In this document: positions 1-7,217 of the stretch, piece by piece
How the letters are laid out: the number at the start of each line of letters is the position of its first letter
Position numbering within the stretch: position 1 is the first letter of the stretch
NCBI GenBank assembly: GCA_016713305.1
Contig: JADJPK010000004.1
Span: 847,428-911,427 of the forward strand
DNA length: 64,000 nt
Source of the DNA: Betaproteobacteria bacterium
Lineage (GTDB): Bacteria; Pseudomonadota; Gammaproteobacteria; Burkholderiales; Ga0077523
Reading direction: 5' to 3'
The notes under the pieces: generated by a model
Databases searched by the model: none
What the model was told of the DNA's origin: nothing
What the model saw: only the letters and a program-made list of their open reading frames with translations
Program-made: the position numbers and the translations under genes

Positions 1-2
1 AG

Positions 3-791
3 GCGGTCTACGGGCCGGAAAGCCGCGCGCGCCACGACGAAGAAGCGGTGCTGGTGAGCGACGATGCCCACGCCGTCTCTGCCGTCGTCAAGGCGTGGCT
101 GGGAGAGCGCACTGCCGCGCGAGCGCCGGCCTTGCCCGCGATGACGGCTCTCACGCGCCGGCTTCGCATGTACCGGGGCGACCCCACCACATTGTCCACG
201 CTCGCTCCGCCGCAGGAGATCGAGGCGCGTCTGGATCACCTGTTCACTCAGGGCTGGAGCGCGGTCTACGGCGATGGCGTCGTGTGGGGTGACGGCTGGG
301 TGGACGGGCGGGAGACCTGCTTCGCCGGATTCGTGGGCGGACGCGCCGTGGGCGCGTTCTCGTGCTGGCGCATGATCGACATCCTGCGCGCCTATCGCAA
401 CGAACCGGCGAGCGTGCCGGTGACCCTGCTGCTCGATTGCCCCGGCCAGGCAGGTGACCAGGCCAACGAACAGATCCTGCTCAGCGAGTTCGTGACGCGC
501 GTCGCCGAAGCAGCTCACGCGCTGACGCATAACGGCCGCACCGTCGAACTCTGGCTGATCGGCGAGGCGGGGGGCGCCATCTACGTGGCGCTGGCCGCGG
601 CGGCAACCACCATCACCGCCTGGCCTGGCATTCGCCTGCAGACGCTGCCCGCGCATGCGGTCGACCGCGTCGTCGGTACACAGCAGGAACAGAAGCCCAC
701 GCTTTCTGCCTTGCTCGAGGCGCGGGTGATCGATCGCTGGACCCGCTCGCCCGGATTCGGGGAGTGGCCCGCGCCCAGCCTGCCCGGCTGA
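3..791 (+). CDS. Malonate decarboxylase beta/gamma-like carboxyltransferase, C-terminal part (5' end outside window)
   Basis: The frame is open from the first bases, so this is the 3' part of a longer gene. The first ~75 visible residues resemble the end of an MdcD (beta) subunit. The following ~185 residues resemble the MdcE (gamma) subunit, with a GWSAVYGDG entry, a LLLDCPGQ segment where MdcE has a DTQGQ-like stretch, and a Gly/Ala-rich EAGGAIYVALAAAA segment. MdcD/MdcE carry out malonyl-S-ACP decarboxylation in biotin-independent malonate decarboxylase. A beta-gamma fusion is inferred from the absence of a stop or start between the two parts. The malonyl-CoA synthetase 27 bases downstream supports a malonate role. 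A general crotonase-like carboxyltransferase is the alternative. Confidence 0.55.
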   Translation, partial: AVYGPESRARHDEEAVLVSDDAHAVSAVVKAWLGERTAARAPALPAMTALTRRLRMYRGDPTTLSTLAPPQEIEARLDHLFTQGWSAVYGDGVVWGDGWVDGRETCFAGFVGGRAVGAFSCWRMIDILRAYRNEPASVPVTLLLDCPGQAGDQANEQILLSEFVTRVAEAAHALTHNGRTVELWLIGEAGGAIYVALAAAATTITAWPGIRLQTLPAHAVDRVVGTQQEQKPTLSALLEARVIDRWTRSPGFGEWPAPSLPG

Positions 792-817
792 ACCGCCGCC
801 AACCTCTTCTTGTCCCG

Positions 818-2338
818 ATGAACCACAACCTCTACGCCCTGTTCGCCCAGCGGTTCCCCGCTCCTTCCGCACCGCTGCTCGAAACCGAGGAGGGCGAGAT
901 CGTCACCTACGGCGATATCGCCCAGCGGGCCGGACGCATGGCGGCCGTGCTGGCAGCGCAAGGTGCACGGCCCGGCGATCGAATCGCCGCTCAGGTGGAG
1001 AAGTCCCCCGATGCGCTGGCGCTCTACCTCGCCTGCCTGCGCGGCGGATTCGTCTACCTGCCCCTCAATACCGCCTATCAGCCGCCCGAGATCGCGTATT
1101 TCCTGGGCGATGCCGAGCCGGCGGTGTTCGTCTGCAGACCGGAGAGCCTGGAGGCGCTCGAGCCGCGCGCCCGGGCAGCCCACGTGTCCGCCGTGCTCAC
1201 GCTGGATGGTTCCGGCGGAGGCACTTTCCGGGATCGCGTGACGCATACGATCGACGAAGCGCCCGTGCACTGCGTCGGCGCGGACGATCTGGCCATCATC
1301 ATCTACACCTCCGGCACCACCGGACGTTCCAAGGGAGCGATGCTCACGCACGGCAACCTGCGGGCGAACGGCGAAGCCCTGGCCGGTGCCTGGGACTTCC
1401 GGTCCGCCGATGTGCTCCTGCACCAGCTTCCGCTCTTCCACGTTCACGGACTGTTCATCTCGACGCACTGCGTTCTGCTGAGCGGCGCACGGATGCTGTT
1501 TCATCGGAAATTCGATGCCGCCGCCGCACTGCGGGCGCTGCCCGGGGCGACAGTGATGATGGGAGTGCCGACGTACTACACCCGCCTGCTGGCGGAGGCC
1601 TCCTTCACGCGCGAACTTGCGCGCAACGTCCGCCTGTTCGTGTCGGGTTCCGCGCCCCTGCTCATGGAGACGTTCCGCGAATTCGAAGCGCGTACGGGAC
1701 AGCGCATTCTCGAACGCTACGGCATGAGCGAGGCAGGCGTCATCACGAGCAATCCGCTCCTGGGTGATCGCAAGGGCGGGACCGTCGGCCGGCCGTTGGC
1801 CGGCATGGAAGTGCGGGTCGCCGGCGAGGGCGACCGGTTGCTGCCCGCGGGCGAGAACGGCAGTGTCCAGATTCGCGGGGAAAGCGTCTTCAAGGGGTAC
1901 TGGCGCATGCCGGAGAAGACCCGCGAAGAATTCACCATGGATGGATGGTTCCGCACCGGCGACGTCGGCGTGTGGGACGCAGACGGCTATCTGTCGATCG
2001 TGGGACGCGCGAAGGACCTCATCATCAGCGGCGGATACAACGTGTATCCGAAGGAGATCGAGATCGAACTCGACGGGCTGGCCGGAGTGGTGGAATCGGC
2101 CGTCATCGGCGTGCCCCATCCCGACTTCGGCGAGGCCGTGACCGCCGTCGTGATCCTCGCGCCGGGTGCGGCGTTCGTGGAACAGGAGGCGATTGCCCTG
2201 CTGCGTATGCGTCTGGCGAACTACAAGGTTCCCAAGCGCATCCACGTCCTTCCGGAACTCCCCCGCAATGCCATGGGCAAGGTCCAGAAGAACGTGCTGC
2301 GTGACCGGTTCGCCGAAGCCGTCACCGGCAAGGCGTGA
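818..2338 (+). CDS. matB: Malonyl-CoA synthetase (MatB-like acyl-CoA ligase)
   Basis: ATP-dependent ligase of the ANL superfamily, 506 aa, converting malonate and CoA to malonyl-CoA. The P-loop-like motif YTSGTTGRSKG lies near residue 162, the adenylate-binding RYGMSEAG near 300, the hinge GWFRTGD near 376, and the NAMGKVQK catalytic lysine near 488. The HALP-like stretch LLHQLPLFHVHGLF and the RKGGTVGRPLAGMEVRV segment are typical of MatB rather than long-chain ligases. The ATG at 818 is chosen because it starts a normal MatB N-terminus; a GTG at 764 would overlap the upstream gene. It probably forms an operon with the malonate decarboxylase piece. Substrate is inferred from family and context. 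Confidence 0.85.
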   Translation: MNHNLYALFAQRFPAPSAPLLETEEGEIVTYGDIAQRAGRMAAVLAAQGARPGDRIAAQVEKSPDALALYLACLRGGFVYLPLNTAYQPPEIAYFLGDAEPAVFVCRPESLEALEPRARAAHVSAVLTLDGSGGGTFRDRVTHTIDEAPVHCVGADDLAIIIYTSGTTGRSKGAMLTHGNLRANGEALAGAWDFRSADVLLHQLPLFHVHGLFISTHCVLLSGARMLFHRKFDAAAALRALPGATVMMGVPTYYTRLLAEASFTRELARNVRLFVSGSAPLLMETFREFEARTGQRILERYGMSEAGVITSNPLLGDRKGGTVGRPLAGMEVRVAGEGDRLLPAGENGSVQIRGESVFKGYWRMPEKTREEFTMDGWFRTGDVGVWDADGYLSIVGRAKDLIISGGYNVYPKEIEIELDGLAGVVESAVIGVPHPDFGEAVTAVVILAPGAAFVEQEAIALLRMRLANYKVPKRIHVLPELPRNAMGKVQKNVLRDRFAEAVTGKA

Positions 2339-2347
2339 CGCGGACGA

Positions 2348-3364
2348 TCAGGCGGCGCGGCGCTGGATCGAGGGAGAGACGATCGCCTCCCGCAGACCGG
2401 TCCTGTCGAGAATCTCCTGCGTCTGCGCTGCCGTCAGCAGGGTGAGCGGCGGCCGAACCGTGCCGCAGTCGACACCGATGTGCGGAGCCACGGCCTTCAA
2501 CGCGTTGATGATCCCGTGGGGCAGGCTGGCCGCGATCAGCTTGCGAATGGGCGCCTGTGCCGCGCGGGCCGAGGGGAGATCGCCGCGATCGAACGCGGCC
2601 ACGAGCCGGCGCACGAGCGGCCCCGTGTAGTTGTAGGTCATGCCGACTGCCTGCCGGACGCCCAGGCTCAATGCGGGCAAGAGAAAGTCGTCGCGGCCGT
2701 AGAACACCTCCAGTTCGCTGCCGCACGCTTCGATGACGGCACCCAGATCGTTGAGATCCCCGTCCGTGAACTTGATGCCGCGGAAATTGGGAATGCGCAT
2801 GCGCGCCTCCGCGATCACCGCCGCCGCCGGCACAGCGATGCCCGTGACTGCAGGGACATGGTAGTAGTAGAAGGGCAGCCTCGGGGCGCCCGCGGCGATC
2901 ACCGCAAGCGCATCCACCACTTCCTGGGCATTGCGCGGCTTCAGAAAGTACGGTGCGACGGATGCGACGGCATGCGCGCCGACATCCTGAGCATGCCGGG
3001 CCAGGGCCTGCGCCTCGTGAGCAGACGCATGACCCACATGCACGATCACCCTGAACCCGGGCGCGCTCGCCGCCACCCACTCCTCGGCCACCCTCCCGCG
3101 CTCTTCCGACGTGAGCGCTGCACCCTCGCCCGTGGTGCCGCAGACGAAGGCGCCGTCCACCCCATCGGCGGCGAGCGCAGCCGCCTGCCTCGCGATGGTT
3201 CCGGCATCGAGAGTTCCGTCCGCATGGAAGGGCGTGAAGGCAGCTGCGATGATCGAGAATGGGGTGGTGACGAGGGGCTCCTGTGCTGCAGCGCGGTCAG
3301 ACGCCCGCCATGCTTGACCTGCCGGACGCAGCCGTGGTCGCAGGGGTTGCGCGCTCGTCCGCAT
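2348..3364 (-). CDS. DHDPS/N-acetylneuraminate lyase family aldolase
   Basis: Class I Schiff-base aldolase of the DapA/NanA family, about 338 aa. It has the GTTGEG phosphate/carboxylate-binding motif (~76-81), a YYYHVPAVTG motif (~165) holding the catalytic Tyr and typical of the N-acetylneuraminate lyase branch, and the Schiff-base lysine in GIKFTDGDLNDL (~195). The expected N-terminus (TPFSIIAAAFTPF) has no ATG/GTG/TTG immediately before it. The nearest in-frame ATG is at 3364, giving about 32 extra residues, so the start is uncertain. It diverges from the gene at 3420 across a large palindrome. Substrate (sialic acid, sugar-acid or hydroxy-oxo-acid) cannot be read from sequence. Confidence 0.8.
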   Translation of the reverse strand: MRTSAQPLRPRLRPAGQAWRASDRAAAQEPLVTTPFSIIAAAFTPFHADGTLDAGTIARQAAALAADGVDGAFVCGTTGEGAALTSEERGRVAEEWVAASAPGFRVIVHVGHASAHEAQALARHAQDVGAHAVASVAPYFLKPRNAQEVVDALAVIAAGAPRLPFYYYHVPAVTGIAVPAAAVIAEARMRIPNFRGIKFTDGDLNDLGAVIEACGSELEVFYGRDDFLLPALSLGVRQAVGMTYNYTGPLVRRLVAAFDRGDLPSARAAQAPIRKLIAASLPHGIINALKAVAPHIGVDCGTVRPPLTLLTAAQTQEILDRTGLREAIVSPSIQRRAA

Positions 3365-3365
3365 T

Positions 3366-3407
3366 CTTTCGCAAGATTTCGCAGTACCATGCGAATCCTT
3401 GCGAAAG
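3366..3407. promoter_or_regulatory. Extended palindrome (operator-like) between divergent genes
   Basis: Two 18-base arms (3366-3383 and 3390-3407) separated by six bases are inverted copies with two mismatches. Each arm carries two TTTCGCA-type words, giving four half-sites. It lies between the aldolase and the gene at 3420 and ends 12 bases before that gene's ATG. Position and symmetry suggest an operator or a strong hairpin; the regulator is unknown. Confidence 0.55.
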
Positions 3408-3419
3408 AAAGGCGGCTCC

Positions 3420-4439
3420 ATGGGATCCCCGGACCAGTCCGAACGCACCCGTCATCTGCGGCGCAGCGTGTTCGAGGCATTGCACCGCGGACGCGAGCGC
3501 CACGACGGAAGGCTGTCCCGGCTGCTGCTCGCCGTGGAGATCCCGGCCTCGCGCGAAGGGCTCACCAAGGACGACTTCTATCGGGCTGCCCGGGAGGAAA
3601 CGCTCGAGCAGCTGAGCGCATCCAAGTTGAGCCGGCTGCTGACCGTGCTGGAAGGCGCCGGCTTCGTAGAAGCGCAACCGGACGCTCCATCGGGACTGCA
3701 GAGGGCGATCGGCGCCTTGTCGCGAGTGACCCGCGCCCCCGAGAGATTCCGGCGCGCCCTGCCCAGGTCCATGTTCTGCCTGCGCAGGAGCTATCTCGTG
3801 CCGCACCAGGTGAACGTGTCGTTCGTGGAGATGACCGCGGACGAGCTGATGCTGCGTTACCGCGAAACCCGCGCGGGCAGCCTCGGCGCCGCGAGCCAGC
3901 GTGCCGTGCTGGAAGGAACGATCCTCCACCACGACGATCTCGATGACGTCTACTACGTGATCGGGCTCACCGAGTACCGCACGAGCTTTGCCGTGGAGGA
4001 AGCCACAAGCGTGCGCGCCAACCTGGTCGTCCTGTCGATCCTGCGGCAGTGCGATGCCGCTTCCTTCGCGGCATTCCAGGGCATTCACCTGGGGGTGCTG
4101 CCGGAGAACAATCCGCAGCATCACGCCGCGCCGTATGCCGCGCGCCTGCTGATGATCGAGACGTCGCGGACACTGGCGCAGGCGGCGCAGGCGGGACTGA
4201 TCCAGAATCATCCCGTCGCGTCCCTGGATGCCCATCCTGGCTGGACCGCCGCCGAACGGCGCCTGCTGCGGAGGTATTCCATCGAGGCGGTCTCCAACGA
4301 ACCGGAACCGGACTACGGTCTGCTGATTGCCTCGGGCGCCGGTCAGGGCGGGAAAGCGGGCAAGCCGCGCGACGAAACAGGCGCCAGGATGGCGAACAGG
4401 GAGATCACCCATGCGGTGGGAAGGCGGAAGGCGAAGTGA
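3420..4439 (+). CDS. Hypothetical protein, possible winged-helix N-terminus
   Basis: 339 aa soluble protein that I do not recognise. Residues ~20-75 read like a winged helix-turn-helix (TKDDFYRAAREETLEQLSAS followed by KLSRLLTVLEGAGFVEAQ). Residues ~120-240 contain NVSFVEMTADELMLRYRETRAG, an HHDDLDDVYYVIGLTEYRT segment and two predicted helices. The C-terminus is basic. ATG 3420 is preferred over a TTG at 3399 because a purine-rich ribosome site (gaaagaaaggcgg) sits just before it. It overlaps the next gene by 29 bases. The operator-like palindrome in front and the winged-helix look suggest a regulator that could control itself and the divergent aldolase; this is inference. Confidence 0.6.
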   Translation: MGSPDQSERTRHLRRSVFEALHRGRERHDGRLSRLLLAVEIPASREGLTKDDFYRAAREETLEQLSASKLSRLLTVLEGAGFVEAQPDAPSGLQRAIGALSRVTRAPERFRRALPRSMFCLRRSYLVPHQVNVSFVEMTADELMLRYRETRAGSLGAASQRAVLEGTILHHDDLDDVYYVIGLTEYRTSFAVEEATSVRANLVVLSILRQCDAASFAAFQGIHLGVLPENNPQHHAAPYAARLLMIETSRTLAQAAQAGLIQNHPVASLDAHPGWTAAERRLLRRYSIEAVSNEPEPDYGLLIASGAGQGGKAGKPRDETGARMANREITHAVGRRKAK

Positions 4440-5271
4440 CAATGTCGAGGACCGGCGCGGCCTGCCGCTGGGCAGGGGCGCGATCGGCGGCGGCATCGGC
4501 GTCGTCGTGGTCGCAGTGATCGCGATGTTCCTCGGGATAGACCCGCGCATCGTGCTCGAAGGCGCGAGCCGGATGGCACCTCCGCCCTCGGAGACCGCGC
4601 GGGGACCCGTACGGACCGATCCCGCCGAGGAGAGACTCAAGGATTTCGTGTCGGTGGTGCTGGCGGACACCGAAGACACCTGGACCGGAATCTTCGCCGG
4701 GGGCAACGCCCGTTACGAGGCGCCGCGGCTGGTGCTCTTCACCGGCGCCGTCCAATCCGCATGCGGCAGCGCCAAGGCTGCGATGGGTCCGTTCTATTGC
4801 CCCGGCGACCGGCGCGTGTACATCGATCTCTCGTTCTACCGGGACATGAGCCAGAAGCTCGGCGCTCCGGGCGATTTCGCCCAGGCCTACGTGATAGCCC
4901 ACGAGGTCGGGCACCACGTCCAGAATCTCCTGGGTATCGCGGAGAAGGTGCAGGCGGCGCGGGCACGCGCCGATGAAACGCGCGCCAATCAGCTTTCGGT
5001 GCGCATGGAACTTCAGGCGGACTGCTTTGCCGGCATCTGGGCGCACCATGCCGACCGCTCGCGGCAGATTCTGGAGTCGGGCGATATCGAGGAAGGCCTG
5101 AACGCGGCGGCGGCGATCGGCGACGACCGGCTGCAGCGCCGTTCACAGGGCTACGTGGTGCCGGAGAGCTTCACGCACGGCAGTTCGGAGCAGCGCGTGC
5201 GCTGGTTCCGCAAAGGGCTGGAGGATGGAACGCTCAAGGCGTGCGACACGTTCTCGCGTTCCGCCCAATAG
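4411..5271 (+). CDS. YpfJ-type neutral zinc metallopeptidase
   Basis: 286 aa. Starts MRWEGGRRSDNVEDRRG and has a single glycine-rich membrane segment at ~25-48 (RGAIGGGIGVVVVAVIAMFLG), so the catalytic part is outside the cytoplasm. The zinc motif HEVGHHVQ is near 164, followed by MELQADCFAGIWAHH carrying the third ligand, and GPFYCPGDRRVYIDLSFY upstream. This order is that of the YpfJ/KPN_02809 family. Length agrees with the family. It overlaps the upstream gene, so the two are translated together. The natural substrate of the family is unknown. Confidence 0.88.
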   Translation: MRWEGGRRSDNVEDRRGLPLGRGAIGGGIGVVVVAVIAMFLGIDPRIVLEGASRMAPPPSETARGPVRTDPAEERLKDFVSVVLADTEDTWTGIFAGGNARYEAPRLVLFTGAVQSACGSAKAAMGPFYCPGDRRVYIDLSFYRDMSQKLGAPGDFAQAYVIAHEVGHHVQNLLGIAEKVQAARARADETRANQLSVRMELQADCFAGIWAHHADRSRQILESGDIEEGLNAAAAIGDDRLQRRSQGYVVPESFTHGSSEQRVRWFRKGLEDGTLKACDTFSRSAQ

Positions 5272-5284
5272 AGAGGCGGGCGCC

Positions 5285-5959
5285 TCAGGTGTCCTGCATC
5301 CGGCGCTTGGCCAGCGCCCGCCGGACGGAGTCCACGTTGTCGGATACGCCCACCAGATTGGGATTCAGTGCCAGCGCGCGTTGAAAGTAGGCAAGCGCGC
5401 TCTCGAGCCTGCCGCGCCGGGTCTCGATCAAACCGTAGCCCGAAAGAGCGCCGAAATGCAGCGGATTGAGCGCGAGGACCTCGTCGCAGTCCCGGGCCGA
5501 CGCATCCAGTTCGCCGAGCAGGAACAGCGCGGTCGCCCGCTTGTTCCAGCCTTCTGCGAAGGCCGGGGCGCGCTCGATGATCCGGGTGAACGTGGCGACA
5601 GCCGCCTTGAGATTGCCGTTGGCCATCTCCTCCGCGCCCTGTTCGAACAGAAGATCGGTCTGGGCATCGCCCGACCGGCTCCAGATCGCCCAGATGGACC
5701 GCTGCGCGATGGCGCGAACGAGTTCGTCGTCATCCCGCAGTGACTCGATCAGGGCGGGGACGTCGTCCATTTCGCCGGAGCTGCCCAGACCCAGGGAGGA
5801 CTTGCGGCGAACTTCCACATCAGGGGCACGCAGGCCTTCCAGGGCCTCGGTCCGGGAGACCGTCCCCGCGCCGACATCCGCACCCATCACCGGAGCGAGT
5901 TGAAACGTGAGTGCAAGCGCGATGGCTGCACAGAGACGCAACGCGCTGCCCGCCCCCAT
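5285..5959 (-). CDS. Secreted HEAT/TPR-repeat protein
   Basis: 224 aa with an N-terminal signal peptide (RLCAAIALALTFQLAPVMGA, ~8-27). A HEAT-like pair follows (LRAPDVEVRRKSSLGLGSSG and ALIESLRDDDELVRAIAQRS), then three TPR-like units (~105-205) including AFAEGWNKRATALFLLGELD and YFQRALALNPN. It is a periplasmic scaffold-type protein without a catalytic motif. The start overlaps the end of the upstream aminotransferase gene by about 73 bases; an internal start would lose the signal peptide, so the long form is kept. Function unknown. Confidence 0.65.
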   Translation of the reverse strand: MGAGSALRLCAAIALALTFQLAPVMGADVGAGTVSRTEALEGLRAPDVEVRRKSSLGLGSSGEMDDVPALIESLRDDDELVRAIAQRSIWAIWSRSGDAQTDLLFEQGAEEMANGNLKAAVATFTRIIERAPAFAEGWNKRATALFLLGELDASARDCDEVLALNPLHFGALSGYGLIETRRGRLESALAYFQRALALNPNLVGVSDNVDSVRRALAKRRMQDT

Positions 5960-7161
5960 GGTAACGCTGCAACCCGGGGAAGCGCGGAGGGACGCCTGGC
6001 CGCCGCAAGAAACTCCAGCGCTGCGCGCACGCCTTCCTTCGTGATGGGTACGCCGGACAGATCCAGGCCCATTTCCACACCCGCCAGCGTGCCTGCCAGC
6101 GTGAGATCGTTGAAATCGCCCAGGTGGCCGATGCGGAACACCGACCCGGCCAGCTTGCCCAGTCCCGTGCCGAGCGAAAGATCGAAGTGTTCGAGGATCA
6201 GCGCACGGATGCGATCCGCGTCATGTCCCTGCGGAAGCACCACGGCCGTCAGTGCGCTGCTGTATTCGGCAGGGTCGGCGCAGAGCACCTCCAGTCCCCA
6301 CGCCCGCACGGCGCGCCGGGTTGCCTCGGCGTGGCGGTCGTGACGCGCAAACACGTTCTCGAGACCTTCTTCCATCAGCATGACGATCGCCTCGCGCAAG
6401 CCGTAGAGAAGATTGGTCGCGGGGGTGTACGGGAACCAGCCGCTGCGGTTGGAGGCGAGCATCTCCTCCCACGACCAGTACGAGCGCGGCATACCTGAAG
6501 AGCGCGATGCCGCCAGCGCCTTCTGGCTGATGCCGTTGAACGACAGGCCCGGCGGCAGCATGAGCCCCTTCTGCGAACCGGCGACCGTCACGTCGACACC
6601 CCATTCGTCCTGCCGGTAGTCGATCGAACCGAGCGAGGAGATCGTGTCCACCATGAAGAGCGCGGGATGCCCCGCCGCATCGATCGCGCCGCGAATCTCG
6701 GGGATGCGCGACGTCACGCCGGTGGACGTCTCGTTGTGAACGACGCACACGGCCTTGATGTCCCGCTCGCGGTCGTCGGCCAGTCGTGCCTCGATCTGCC
6801 GCGGGTCGGCGCCGTGGCGCCAGTCCCCTGGCAAGAATTCCACGACGAGACCCAGACGGCCGGCGAGATTGCGCCAGAGCGACGCGAACTGTCCGGTCTC
6901 CGCCATCAGCACGCGGTCGCCGGGCGACAGCGTGTTGACCAGCGCGGCTTCCCAGGCCCCGGTCCCGGAAGCGGGATAGATGACGACCGGACCGCGCGTG
7001 CCGAAGATGGGCTTGAGACCGTCGAGCACCTCGCGCGCGAGACGGTTGAAGTCGGGACCGCGGTGATCGATCGTGGGCCGGTCGATGGCACGCAGCACGC
7101 GGTCCGGAACGTTGGTGGGGCCGGGAATCTGCAGGAAGTGACGGCCGGCGCGGTGTGTCAT
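5887..7161 (-). CDS. Serine-glyoxylate/aspartate-glyoxylate-type aminotransferase
   Basis: Class V PLP aminotransferase of 424 aa. It starts with the class signature IPGPTNVPDRVLRAI. Other motifs are the phosphate-binding SGTGAWEAAL (~65-74), NETSTGV (~143), D172 in MVDTISSLGSID, and the PLP lysine K198 in AGSQKGLMLPPG. SYWSWEEML (~226) resembles SGAT/BhcA-type proteins that transfer an amino group to glyoxylate. The last ~25 residues (VAALPWGRAARCVSVQPSRL) look like an unconserved tail and overlap the next gene. It diverges from a 2-hydroxyacid oxidase, which fits glycolate/glyoxylate chemistry. The amino donor is uncertain. Confidence 0.85.
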   Translation of the reverse strand: MTHRAGRHFLQIPGPTNVPDRVLRAIDRPTIDHRGPDFNRLAREVLDGLKPIFGTRGPVVIYPASGTGAWEAALVNTLSPGDRVLMAETGQFASLWRNLAGRLGLVVEFLPGDWRHGADPRQIEARLADDRERDIKAVCVVHNETSTGVTSRIPEIRGAIDAAGHPALFMVDTISSLGSIDYRQDEWGVDVTVAGSQKGLMLPPGLSFNGISQKALAASRSSGMPRSYWSWEEMLASNRSGWFPYTPATNLLYGLREAIVMLMEEGLENVFARHDRHAEATRRAVRAWGLEVLCADPAEYSSALTAVVLPQGHDADRIRALILEHFDLSLGTGLGKLAGSVFRIGHLGDFNDLTLAGTLAGVEMGLDLSGVPITKEGVRAALEFLAAARRPSALPRVAALPWGRAARCVSVQPSRLHSRFNSLR

Positions 7162-7217
7162 GGCGCGCTCCTGGAAGTGCTTGGAAGGATCGGTCGCAGA
7201 GTATCATCCGAATCCCC

